Under the pieces are notes generated by a model, which was given only the letters and a program-made list of their open reading frames with translations, searched no databases and was not told where the DNA came from. A stretch of 64,000 nt of DNA from Anianabacter salinae (lineage in GTDB: Bacteria; Pseudomonadota; Alphaproteobacteria; Rhodobacterales; Rhodobacteraceae), in NCBI RefSeq assembly GCF_019061145.1, contig NZ_JAHQZS010000002.1, positions 310,001 to 374,000 on the forward strand, given 5' to 3'. Of the stretch, positions 38,693 to 46,770 are shown in pieces. Both the position numbers and the translations under genes were made by a program. Positions within the stretch are counted from its first letter, which is position 1, and every line of letters begins with the position of its first letter.

Positions 38693-39157
38693 ATGATGAG
38701 TGACACCATGAAGAGCGCCGACATCGGCCTGATCAAGCGCATCCTGCCGCACCGGTATCCATTCCTGATGGTGGACAAGGTCGTGCAGATCGACGGCAAC
38801 AAGAGCGCCGTCGGCATCAAGAACGTCACCATCAACGAGCCGTTCTTCCAGGGGCATTTCCCCGAAGAGCCGGTCATGCCGGGCGTTCTGATCCTTGAAG
38901 CCATGGGCCAGACGGCGGGGGTGATGATCTCGGTGGCCAACGATTTCGTGGACAAGGGCGTCTCGGTCTACCTCATGTCCATCGACAAGGCGCGGTTCCG
39001 CCGAAAGGTCATCCCGGGCGACGTGCTGGAATTGCATGTCGTGACCGTGCGCGGCGCCACCAGCCGCGTGGTCAAGCTGGCCTGCACCGGCAAGGTCGGC
39101 GACGAGATCGTCGCCGAGGCCGAAGTCATGGCGATGATCTCGAAACCGGCGGACTGA
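38693..39157 (+). CDS. fabZ: 3-hydroxyacyl-ACP dehydratase FabZ
   Basis: Dehydrates beta-hydroxyacyl-ACP in fatty-acid synthesis. The 154-residue hot-dog-fold protein has the catalytic His in LPHRYPFLMVD and Glu in PGVLILEAMGQTAG, plus FFQGHFPEEPVMPG. GGCAGGG precedes the tandem ATGs at 38693/38696. Its position after skp is conserved, but the usual lpxA neighbour is absent and the next gene is convergent. Confidence 0.96.
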   Translation: MMSDTMKSADIGLIKRILPHRYPFLMVDKVVQIDGNKSAVGIKNVTINEPFFQGHFPEEPVMPGVLILEAMGQTAGVMISVANDFVDKGVSVYLMSIDKARFRRKVIPGDVLELHVVTVRGATSRVVKLACTGKVGDEIVAEAEVMAMISKPAD

Positions 39158-39163
39158 CCGGCA

Positions 39164-39183
39164 GCGGCGCGGTTTCGCGCCGC
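39164..39183 (+). terminator. Hairpin between convergent fabZ and MFS genes
   Basis: An 8-bp perfect GC stem (GCGGCGCG / CGCGCCGC, loop GTTT) lies seven bases after the fabZ stop and ends four bases from the MFS gene end. There is no real T-tract; it could slow transcripts from both sides. Confidence 0.45.
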
Positions 39184-39186
39184 GCT

Positions 39187-40419
39187 TCAGCCCCGCGCCG
39201 GATCGCGCGGGCGCAGCGCCAACCAGATCAGCGCACCGCCCGCCAGCGCCAGGAACGGCGCCATTGCGACGTTCACCGCCGTCCAGCCCTCGACCGCCGT
39301 GCCGCCCGAGCAGTTCATCAGCCCGCCGGACGCGACCGAGGCCATCGTCACGCAGCCAAAGACGATCATGTCGTTGAGACCCTGAACGCGGCCCCTCTCT
39401 GCCGGGGAATGTGCACCGGCCAGCATCGTCGTCGCGCCGATGAAGCCAAAGTTCCAGCCGATCCCCAGCAGCACAAGCGCGCCGAAGAAGTTGGTCAGCG
39501 TCACGCCGGTGAAGCCGACAATGCCAGCGGCGGCAAGGATCACGAGGCCCGCAGCCACGATCCGCTCGACCCCGAAGCGCGCGATCAGGTGCCCGGTAAA
39601 GAACGACGGGACATACATCGCCAGAACATGCGCCGTGACGACATCCGCCGCCCAGTTCTGGCTGAACCCGCAGCCCACGACCGCAAGCGGCGCCGAGGTC
39701 ATCATCAGGTTCATCAGCGCGTAGGACACCATCGCGCAGATGATCGCCACCGCGACGCGCGGTGTTTTCAGCAACTCGCCCCGGCTGCGACCCTTGGGGG
39801 CGTCTGCCGACGGCACCGGCGGCTTGGGGATCTGCAGCCCGAGGAACAACAGCGAGCCGATCAGGTTCACCCCGATCACGGCAAGATAGGTGCCAAGGAA
39901 CGGCACCACCATCGCGTCCGCCGTCACCTTGACCAGTTGCGGGCCGATGATCGCCGAGGCCAATCCGCCCGCCATGACATAGGAAATCGCCTTGGGGCGG
40001 AAGCTGTCCGATGCGGTGTCGGCTGCGGCGAAGCGGTAGAAGCCTTGGGCCGACAGATACACGCCGGTCAGGAAGCTGCCCACAAGGAACAGCGGAAAGC
40101 TGGAGATGTAGAGGCCCCAGGCGCCAATGACTGCCCCGATGGCCCCGCCAAGCGCCCCTGCGAAGAACCCTGCGCGGCGTCCGTAATGCTGCATGAAGCT
40201 GGACATCGGCGTGGCCGAGATCATCGAGCCGAGCACGATCATCGAGATCGGCAGCGTTGCAAAGCACACGTTCGAGGCCAGCGATTGCCCGGCCAGACCG
40301 CCGATGGTGAAGATCATCGGCATCTGCGCGCCCAGCACCGCCTGCGCAAGGACAAGGATCGCCACGTTGCGCTTGGCGCGGGCGTCGGAGGCGGGCTGGT
40401 CGGCGGGAATGTCGGTCAT
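39187..40419 (-). CDS. Major facilitator superfamily transporter
   Basis: A 410-residue membrane protein with about twelve transmembrane helices and a central cytoplasmic loop (around PPVPSADAPKGRSRGELL). The motif-A region between helices 2 and 3 reads SFMQHYGRRAGFF, matching the G-x3-D-R-x-G-R-R-like MFS pattern only loosely. The substrate is unknown. It lies 41 bases after cobB on the same strand and may be co-transcribed with cobA-cobB, hinting at a precursor or cobalt-related role, but this is weak. Confidence 0.85.
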   Translation of the reverse strand: MTDIPADQPASDARAKRNVAILVLAQAVLGAQMPMIFTIGGLAGQSLASNVCFATLPISMIVLGSMISATPMSSFMQHYGRRAGFFAGALGGAIGAVIGAWGLYISSFPLFLVGSFLTGVYLSAQGFYRFAAADTASDSFRPKAISYVMAGGLASAIIGPQLVKVTADAMVVPFLGTYLAVIGVNLIGSLLFLGLQIPKPPVPSADAPKGRSRGELLKTPRVAVAIICAMVSYALMNLMMTSAPLAVVGCGFSQNWAADVVTAHVLAMYVPSFFTGHLIARFGVERIVAAGLVILAAAGIVGFTGVTLTNFFGALVLLGIGWNFGFIGATTMLAGAHSPAERGRVQGLNDMIVFGCVTMASVASGGLMNCSGGTAVEGWTAVNVAMAPFLALAGGALIWLALRPRDPARG

Positions 40420-40460
40420 GGGCGAAAGCCGTAGCGCCGCCGCGCGGCTTTGGAAAGGGG

Positions 40461-41729
40461 TCAGCGCCGCGGCTCGATCAGGTGCGCGAAAGAGCCGCTG
40501 ACCCGGCCTTGCAGCAGCCCCATCGGTGCAAGCGGCGTGCCCTCGGCGTCCGTCGCGTCGAACAGCGGCGAGCCGTCCGCGCGCAGGGTGGTGGCGTAGT
40601 GAAATTCATGCGCGGCGTGGCGGCCCGGGAACGGACCATCGGAGGCGGTCAGGGTCCGGTAGCCAAGGTGCAGCCTCCGCTCGGCAAAGCTGGTCTCCAG
40701 CCGCAGAAGCCCGGCCATGCGGTGCACATGGCCGTCGGCGTCTGTCAGCGCCTCGCCCAGCACCATGTAGCCGCCGCATTCGCCGTAGACTTGTGCCGTC
40801 GTGGCGGCCTGCCTCAGGCTGGTCAGGAAGCGCGCGTTGGCGGCCAGCCGTCCGGCGTAAAGCTCGGGATACCCGCCGGGCAGAATCACCAGATCCGCCG
40901 CCGGGACGGGATCGTCGTTCAGCGGCGAGAACGGCGTGATCTCGGCCCCGCCTGCGCGCCAGTCGGCCAGCTGGTGCGGATAGGCGAAAGCAAAGGCGGC
41001 ATCGGATGCGATGGCGAGGCGCTGCGCGGGCGGCGGCACGGGACGGGCCGGGGGCACTTTCGGCAAGGGCGATGCGAGCGCCAGCAGCGCGTCGATGTCG
41101 ACATGCCGCTCGACCGCGTCGGCGGCACGGTCAAGGAAGGCAGCAAGATCGGGGCGTTCCCCGGCCTGCACTAGCCCAAGGTGGCGCGAGGGGTGGGCAA
41201 GCCCGCTGTCACGGGGCAGGGCGCCCAGCACCGGCAGCCCGAGCGGCGCAAGCGCGGCGCGCAACATCCGCTCGTGCCGGGCGCTGCCAACGCGGTTCAG
41301 GATCACGCCCGCAACGGTCACATCAGGATCATGGGCGGCAAAGCCTGCAACGATTGCCGCAACGGACTGCGCCATCCGCGCGGCGTCGATCACGAGGATC
41401 ACGGGCAGGGATAGATGCCGCGCCAGATCGGCGGTGGCGCCGCGACCCTCGGGGGGCGCGCCGTCGAACAACCCCATCGCGCCCTCGATCAGCAGCATCC
41501 CCGGTCCGGCGGCAAGCTGCGCCAGGCGGTCGGGCGTCATCGCCCAGGCGTCGAGATTGGGACAAGGGGCGCCACAGGCGGCCTCGTGAAAGCGCGGGTC
41601 GATGTAGTCGGGGCCAGATTTAGCACCGCGCACCAGCCGTCCCTGACGTGCCAGCGCGCGCAACAGGCCAAGCGTCACCGTGGTCTTGCCGCTGCCCGAG
41701 GCGGGGGCGGACAGGATCAGGCCGGGCAT
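40461..41729 (-). CDS. cobB: Cobyrinate a,c-diamide synthase (CobB/CbiA)
   Basis: ATP- and glutamine-dependent amidation of the a and c side chains of (hydrogeno)cobyrinate in cobalamin synthesis. The 422-residue protein has the dethiobiotin-synthase-like P-loop GLILSAPASGSGKTTVTLGL at the N-terminus and a class-I glutamine amidotransferase domain: VILPGGYPELYAGRLA, the catalytic Cys in YGECGGYMVLGE, and HEFHYAT near the end. It is ten bases downstream of cobA. Confidence 0.94.
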   Translation of the reverse strand: MPGLILSAPASGSGKTTVTLGLLRALARQGRLVRGAKSGPDYIDPRFHEAACGAPCPNLDAWAMTPDRLAQLAAGPGMLLIEGAMGLFDGAPPEGRGATADLARHLSLPVILVIDAARMAQSVAAIVAGFAAHDPDVTVAGVILNRVGSARHERMLRAALAPLGLPVLGALPRDSGLAHPSRHLGLVQAGERPDLAAFLDRAADAVERHVDIDALLALASPLPKVPPARPVPPPAQRLAIASDAAFAFAYPHQLADWRAGGAEITPFSPLNDDPVPAADLVILPGGYPELYAGRLAANARFLTSLRQAATTAQVYGECGGYMVLGEALTDADGHVHRMAGLLRLETSFAERRLHLGYRTLTASDGPFPGRHAAHEFHYATTLRADGSPLFDATDAEGTPLAPMGLLQGRVSGSFAHLIEPRR

Positions 41730-41739
41730 GGCTGCACGC

Positions 41740-42597
41740 TCAGGCGCTTTCCGCCGGACGCTCCCGCCCCAGCGGATCGGTGTCGCGCGGCGCTTCGCCG
41801 GACATCATCGCCTGCCAGTCCAGCGTCTGCCGCATCAGGACAGACCGACCCACGCAGATGATCGCGGGCGGCTCCAGCCCTGACGCTGCCAGATCGGCCT
41901 CCAGCCGCTCCAGCGTGGTTTCCAGCACGCGCTGGCTGGGGGTCGTCGCCTCTGTCACCACAGCCACCGGCTCGGACGGGGCGCGGCCCGCGTCCAAGAG
42001 CGCGCCCGCGATCTGGGCGATGTGCTTCATGCCCATGTAGATCACCAGCACCTGGCTGCCGTCGGAAATCGCCTTCCAGTTCAGTGATGTCGGCGTCAGG
42101 CCCGACTGGTCGTGCCCTGTCACGAAGGTCACCGACTGGTTCACGTCGCGGTGGGTGACGGGGATGCCAGCATAGGCCAGCCCGCCGATCCCGGCGGAAA
42201 TGCCGGGCACGATGCGGATCGGGATGCCGTGCTGCACCAGCGTCTGCGCCTCCTCGCCCCCGCGCCCGAAGACGAAGGGATCGCCGCCCTTGAGCCGCAG
42301 GACACGGCGCCCGGCGCGGGCCAGCTCGACCAGCCGCAGCGAGATGTCGCGCTGCTTGGCCGACGGCTTGCCGCCGCGTTTGCCAGCGTAGACAAGGTCC
42401 GCCTCGGGGCGCGCCCAGTCAAGAATCGCGGCATCGACAAGGGCGTCGTAGACGATCACGTCCGCCTGCCGCAGCGCGTTGAGGGTGTGCAGGGTCAACA
42501 GGCCCGGATCGCCGGGACCGGCGCCGCACAGCCAGACCCAGCCGGGCAACAGCGTCGGCCAGTCAGAGGCGGGCAGGGCGGGGATCGAGTCGGTCAT
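41740..42597 (-). CDS. cobA: Uroporphyrinogen-III C-methyltransferase
   Basis: Makes precorrin-2 by two SAM-dependent methylations at C2 and C7; the branch point from heme to cobalamin and siroheme. The 285-residue protein has VWLCGAGPGDPGLLTLHTL, VYAGKRGGKPSAKQ, VLRLKGGDPFVFGRGGEEA and VPGISAGIGGLAYAGIPVTH, all diagnostic of the SUMT family. The start at 42597 (MTDSIPAL) is preferred over one at 42660. Divergent from cbiD. Confidence 0.94.
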   Translation of the reverse strand: MTDSIPALPASDWPTLLPGWVWLCGAGPGDPGLLTLHTLNALRQADVIVYDALVDAAILDWARPEADLVYAGKRGGKPSAKQRDISLRLVELARAGRRVLRLKGGDPFVFGRGGEEAQTLVQHGIPIRIVPGISAGIGGLAYAGIPVTHRDVNQSVTFVTGHDQSGLTPTSLNWKAISDGSQVLVIYMGMKHIAQIAGALLDAGRAPSEPVAVVTEATTPSQRVLETTLERLEADLAASGLEPPAIICVGRSVLMRQTLDWQAMMSGEAPRDTDPLGRERPAESA

Positions 42598-42659
42598 GCG
42601 GGTCTTTATGGCGTCTTGGCGGAGCCTGCGAAAGCGGGGATGCGACCTCACGGCGGCCA

Positions 42660-42689
42660 TTGGCGGCGCGGCGCGCCCGTGCCTATAGT
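42660..42689 (+). promoter_or_regulatory. Possible promoter giving a near-leaderless cbiD transcript
   Basis: TTGGCG at 42660-42665, 18-base spacer, and TATAGT at 42684-42689. The start codon follows six bases after the -10, so the mRNA would begin at or next to the ATG. I looked for a cobalamin riboswitch in this 98-base divergent gap and saw none. Confidence 0.4.
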
Positions 42690-42695
42690 CGCGCC

Positions 42696-43748
42696 ATGAG
42701 CCGCAAGCCCGAGGGAGAGTTGCGCCGGGGCTGGACCACGGGCGCCTGCGCGACCGCCGCGACCAAGGCGGCGCTGATCCGGCTGTGGGGCGGCGCCTTT
42801 CCGTCAGAGGTGGGCATCACCCTGCCACGCGGCGAGACGCCGGAGTTCCCGCTCGCCCATGCCCAGGCGGGCGAGGGCTGGGCCGAGGCGGGCATCACCA
42901 AGGATGCAGGGGATGATCCAGACGTGACGCACGGCGCGCTGATCGTGGCGCGGGTGCGCGCGGGAGCGCCCGGCGGCGGCATCGTGTTTCGCGCCGGGGA
43001 GGGCGTGGGAACCGTGACCAAGCCCGGCCTGCCGATCCCGCCCGGAGAGCCTGCCATCAACCCCGTCCCGCGCGAGATGATGCGCGGCGTGGTGGCCGAG
43101 GTCGCCGCGCAGTACGGGCAGGCGCCCGATGTCGAGATCACCGTCAGCATCCCCGGCGGCGCAGAGATCGCGTTGAAGACCTGGAACCCGCGCCTTGGCA
43201 TCGCGGGCGGGCTGTCGATCCTTGGCACCACCGGCGTCGTGCGCCCGTTCAGCTGCGCCGCCTGGATCGCCTCGATCCACCGGGGCATCGACGTGGCGCG
43301 GGCCGAGGGCACGCCTCATGTCGCGGGCTGCACCGGCGCGACCAGCGAGCGCACGGTGCAGACGCTTTATGGGTTGCCGGATCATGCCATGCTGGACATG
43401 GGCGATTTCGCGGGCGGGATGCTGAAATACCTGCGCAAACACCCGGTTCCGCGGCTCACCGTCGGCGGCGGCGTCGGCAAGCTGGCAAAACTGTCGCAGG
43501 GCGCCCTTGACCTGCACTCTTCCCGGTCCACAATAGTATACGAGCGTCTTGCACAGCTTTGCGGCAACGAGGCGGTCGCGTCGGCGGAAACGGCCCTGCG
43601 CGCGGTGGAGATCGCAGGTCCCGTGTTGGCGCAAAAGATCGCAGAAGCGGCAAAGGCCGTCGTGGACGATCAGTTGAAAGGGACGGGGACAAACGTGGAC
43701 ATCGTGGTGATCGACCGCGCCGGAGTGATCCTCGCGCAGGCGGGATGA
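42696..43748 (+). CDS. cbiD: Cobalt-precorrin-5B C1-methyltransferase (CbiD)
   Basis: Methylates C1 of the corrin ring in the cobalamin pathway. The 350-residue protein opens with LRRGWTTGACATAATKAAL and has TKDAGDDPDVTHGALI, GVGTVTKPGLPIPPGEPAINPVPR, split family motifs, and TGATSERTVQTLYGLPDHAMLDMGDFAG near the C-terminus (given as TSERTVQTLYGLP). Overlaps cobK by four bases. CbiD is typical of the early-cobalt route, which is notable beside genes that also occur in aerobic clusters. Confidence 0.92.
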   Translation: MSRKPEGELRRGWTTGACATAATKAALIRLWGGAFPSEVGITLPRGETPEFPLAHAQAGEGWAEAGITKDAGDDPDVTHGALIVARVRAGAPGGGIVFRAGEGVGTVTKPGLPIPPGEPAINPVPREMMRGVVAEVAAQYGQAPDVEITVSIPGGAEIALKTWNPRLGIAGGLSILGTTGVVRPFSCAAWIASIHRGIDVARAEGTPHVAGCTGATSERTVQTLYGLPDHAMLDMGDFAGGMLKYLRKHPVPRLTVGGGVGKLAKLSQGALDLHSSRSTIVYERLAQLCGNEAVASAETALRAVEIAGPVLAQKIAEAAKAVVDDQLKGTGTNVDIVVIDRAGVILAQAG

Positions 43749-44482
43749 CTCGGCTTCTGTTGCTGGCCGGGACGGCGGAAGCGCGGCAGATGGCGCGGGC
43801 GCTGTCTAACGAGCCGCGCGTGATGACCATCGCTTCGCTGGCGGGGGCGACACGCACTCCTGAACCTCTTGGCGTGCTGACCCGGATCGGCGGGTTCGGC
43901 GGGCGAAAGGCCTTTGGCCAATGGTTGCGCAAGGAACGGGTCGACGCGGTGCTGGACGCCACGCATCCTTTCGCCGTGAGCATGAGCCATCGCACCTTTG
44001 ACGTCTGCATCGAGGAAGGCGTCTCTTACATGCAGTTCCTGCGCACGCCGTGGTCGCCCGAGGATGGCGACACATGGTCCTTCGTGAACTCCGAGGAAGA
44101 CGTGCACAAGCATGTGCCCGAGGGCGCGCGCGTGCTGCTGACGACGGGGGGGCATTCGGCCGACCGTTTTGGTCCGTTGCCGGGCCGCGTCGTCTTTGGC
44201 CGCCGCGTCGATGCGACAAACGATCCGTTTCCCTTCGAGACCGGGCGCTGGATCGTGTCGCGGCCGCCCTATCGCACCGGCGACGAGATCGCGCTGTTGC
44301 AGCGGCACCGGATCGACTGGGTGGTGGCGCGCAATTCCGGCGGCTCGTCGGGGCGCGCCAAGCTGGATGCGGCGCGCGAACTGGGGGTGCCCGTCGCGAT
44401 GATCCGCCGCCCGATGCAGCCCGAATCGCCCCGCGTGGCGACGGTGTCGGCGGCGCTGGCCTGGGTCCGCAGCCTGGTATGA
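43745..44482 (+). CDS. cobK: Cobalt-precorrin-6A / precorrin-6A reductase
   Basis: NADPH-dependent reduction of the precorrin-6A macrocycle. The 245-residue protein has the N-terminal LLLLAGTAEARQMARAL, VDAVLDATHPFAVSMS, TTGGHSADRFG and VVARNSGGSSGRAKLDAAREL, matching the CbiJ/CobK family. It starts inside the cbiD stop and its end overlaps the DNA glycosylase start by four bases, so three genes are chained. Confidence 0.92.
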   Translation: MTRLLLLAGTAEARQMARALSNEPRVMTIASLAGATRTPEPLGVLTRIGGFGGRKAFGQWLRKERVDAVLDATHPFAVSMSHRTFDVCIEEGVSYMQFLRTPWSPEDGDTWSFVNSEEDVHKHVPEGARVLLTTGGHSADRFGPLPGRVVFGRRVDATNDPFPFETGRWIVSRPPYRTGDEIALLQRHRIDWVVARNSGGSSGRAKLDAARELGVPVAMIRRPMQPESPRVATVSAALAWVRSLV

Positions 44483-45108
44483 TCGGCCGGATCATCGAGA
44501 CCCCGGACTGCGTCGCCGAGGGCGCGGCCTACCTCGCCGCACGCGATCCGCGCCTTGCGGCGGCGCTGGGGCAGACCGGGCCATTGCCGCTGCGCCTTCG
44601 CAAGGACGGGTTCGAGGCGCTTCTGGGCGCGATCGTCTCGCAGCAGGTGTCGGTGGCATCCGCGGCGGCGATCTGGGCACGGCTGAAGGCCGCGCGCCTG
44701 ACCGGCCCGCGCAAGGTGCTGCGCGCCTCCGAGGCAGACCTGCGTGCCTGCGGGCTGAGCGGGCCGAAGGTGCGCTATGCCAAGGCGCTCGCCGCCGCCC
44801 GCATCGACTATGGCGCCTTGCGGCATCTGCCGGACGAACAGGTGATCGCAACGCTGGTCGAGGTGCCCGGCATCGGCCGCTGGACCGCCGAGGTCTACGC
44901 GATGTTCTCGCTCGGGCGGGCGGACGTATTCGCACCCGGCGATCTTGCGCTTCAGGAAGCGGCGCGCCTGCTGTTCGATCTGGAGACACGGCCTTCTGAG
45001 CGGGCCTTTCGCGCGATGGCAGAAGACTGGGCGCCGTGGCGGGCGGTTGCGGCGCGGCTTTTGTGGGCCTACTACCGGGTAGCGAAAGACAGGGAAGGGA
45101 TCCGTTGA
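44479..45108 (+). CDS. DNA-3-methyladenine glycosylase (AlkA-like, HhH-GPD)
   Basis: Base-excision repair enzyme that removes alkylated purines. The 209-residue protein has the HhH-GPD fold: LLGAIVSQQVSVASAAAIW, the hairpin LVEVPGIGRWTAEVYAMFSLG, and the catalytic Asp in FAPGDLALQEA. It lacks the N-terminal domain of E. coli AlkA, like other short family members. It is chained by four-base overlap to cobK and by one base to the esterase, an unusual operon partner for both. Confidence 0.9.
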   Translation: MIGRIIETPDCVAEGAAYLAARDPRLAAALGQTGPLPLRLRKDGFEALLGAIVSQQVSVASAAAIWARLKAARLTGPRKVLRASEADLRACGLSGPKVRYAKALAAARIDYGALRHLPDEQVIATLVEVPGIGRWTAEVYAMFSLGRADVFAPGDLALQEAARLLFDLETRPSERAFRAMAEDWAPWRAVAARLLWAYYRVAKDREGIR

Positions 45109-45770
45109 TGCGCGCACTGAACTCCAGCCACCGCGCCGCCGCCTCCGGCACCACGCGCCATGTCGTCGTGTTCCTGCATGGCTATGGCGCGGACGGCTCC
45201 GATCTTCTGGGGCTGGCCGATCCGTTGGCGCCGCACATGCCGGACACGGCCTTCTACGCGCCTGACGCGCCAGAGCAGTGCATCTCGAACCCGATGGGCT
45301 ATCAGTGGTTCCCGATCCCCTGGCTCGACGGATCCAGCGAGGAGGACGCCGAGACCGCGATGAACGCCTCGGTCGCCGACCTCAACGCCTTTCTCGACGG
45401 CGTGCTCGAGGACGAGGGCATCACCCCGGCGCAAATGATCCTGTTCGGCTTCAGCCAGGGCACGATGATGAGCCTGCACGTCGCGCCCCGCCGCGCCGAG
45501 GCCGTCGCGGGCGTCGTCGGCTTCTCGGGCCGCCTGCTGCGCCCCGAACGGCTGACCGACGAGATGGTTGTGACGCCGCCCATGCTGCTGATCCACGGTG
45601 ACGCCGACGAGGTCGTGCCGCCGCAATCCCTGCCCGAGGCCGGGAACGCGCTGACCGAAGCCGGGTTCGAGGTCTACGCGCATGTGATGGAAGGCACCGG
45701 CCACGGCATCGCGCCGGACGGGTTGTCGGTGGCGGTCGCCTTCATGCGCGACAAGCTGGGCATCGCCTGA
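45108..45770 (+). CDS. Carboxylesterase / phospholipase (alpha/beta hydrolase)
   Basis: A 220-residue cytoplasmic hydrolase of the acyl-protein-thioesterase/carboxylesterase-2 family. Catalytic triad: Ser in LFGFSQGTMMS, Asp in LIHGDADEVVPP, His in GTGHGIAPDG; oxyanion region VVFLHGYGADGSDLLG. Substrate cannot be read from sequence; short-chain esters or lysophospholipids are typical. Its start overlaps the glycosylase stop. Confidence 0.9.
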   Translation: MRALNSSHRAAASGTTRHVVVFLHGYGADGSDLLGLADPLAPHMPDTAFYAPDAPEQCISNPMGYQWFPIPWLDGSSEEDAETAMNASVADLNAFLDGVLEDEGITPAQMILFGFSQGTMMSLHVAPRRAEAVAGVVGFSGRLLRPERLTDEMVVTPPMLLIHGDADEVVPPQSLPEAGNALTEAGFEVYAHVMEGTGHGIAPDGLSVAVAFMRDKLGIA

Positions 45771-45891
45771 GCGCACGCCCGCAGCCTGTGGACAACCTTG
45801 TGCACCCCATGCGCGCGCTGGCGGTCTGCCTGTTATCCCGGCGTTACATCTGTCGGCTACCCCTCTGGTCATGAGGCTTAGATCGTGAGGC

Positions 45892-45919
45892 TTGCCAGCT
45901 TGAGCACACGATATATAGT
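45892..45919 (+). promoter_or_regulatory. Probable promoter of the HNH gene
   Basis: TTGCCA at 45892-45897 and TATAGT at 45914-45919 with a 16-base spacer. It lies in the 221-base gap after the esterase gene and predicts a leader of about 66 bases. The gap also holds a tandem TGAGGCTT and a TGTGGACAA that differs from a DnaA box at one base. Confidence 0.45.
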
Positions 45920-45991
45920 CAAGTGACCGGGCCGGGGCGTCCCGTCCCAGGTCAAGCGAGCAGGCGGCACGGGCAGGGGAAGCATTCGGCG

Positions 45992-46576
45992 ATGGATGGT
46001 GATTTCAGGACGAGTTTCGTACGTGAACCGGGAAGTCTTCGGCACCATCCCGCGCTGGTGCTGAACGCGGATTACCGGCCCCTCTCGTATTACCCGCTGT
46101 CGCTCTGGCCATGGCAAGAGGCGGTCAAGGCGGCCTTCCTGGACCGGGTCGACATCGTGGCGGAATACGACAAGGTCGTGCGCAGCCCGTCGATGGAAAT
46201 CCGAATACCGTCGGTCGTCGTTCTCAAGGATTACGTCAAACCCCAGAAGCGCGTGGCCTTCACGCGCTTCAATCTTTTTCTGCGGGACGAATTCGCCTGC
46301 CAGTACTGCGGCGAGAAGGGTGATCTGACCTTCGATCACGTCATCCCGCGCGCGCGCGGCGGCATCACCAGCTGGGAAAACGTCGTGGCCGCCTGTTCGC
46401 GCTGCAACCTCAAGAAAGGCTCCAGAAGCCTGCGCCAGGTCGGCATGGCCCTGCGCAAGCCGCCGCGGCGCCCCGGCTCGGAAGAATTGCGCAATCTCGG
46501 CCGCAAGTTCCCGCCGAACCACCTGCACGAGACCTGGGTCGATTTCCTGTATTGGGACAGCGAACTCGAGGCGTGA
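45992..46576 (+). CDS. HNH endonuclease-family protein
   Basis: A 194-residue protein with an N-terminal region common to a widespread alphaproteobacterial HNH family (ALVLNADYRPLSYYPLSLWPW) and a central HNH domain: zinc cysteines in CQYCGEKG and CSRCNLKKG around FDHVIPRARGG. It ends with the typical LPxxW-like stretch NHLHETWVDFLYWD. AGGGGAAG precedes the start at 45992. DNA or RNA nicking activity is likely; biological role unknown. No restriction partner is nearby. Confidence 0.88.
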   Translation: MDGDFRTSFVREPGSLRHHPALVLNADYRPLSYYPLSLWPWQEAVKAAFLDRVDIVAEYDKVVRSPSMEIRIPSVVVLKDYVKPQKRVAFTRFNLFLRDEFACQYCGEKGDLTFDHVIPRARGGITSWENVVAACSRCNLKKGSRSLRQVGMALRKPPRRPGSEELRNLGRKFPPNHLHETWVDFLYWDSELEA

Positions 46577-46770
46577 CCGCTCTTTGTGGTGTCAGTTGGC
46601 AAGGGCCTCCGCGGTGTCACACGGCCGCGGCGCGCCTGCACAGGTCATCTGCCTCGCCGTTGAGCGGAAATCCGAAGGCAAAGCCAATATCGCGGCCCGA
46701 GGTTTGAATTTGCCGAACCGCCGACCAGGTGCGTATCAAGGCGTGGACGCCGACAAAGGACCGCCGCGAC

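Noticed and set aside
42598-42695. Cobalamin riboswitch between cobA and cbiD
   Set aside because: The gap is 98 bases, too short, and no B12-box-like sequence is visible on either strand.
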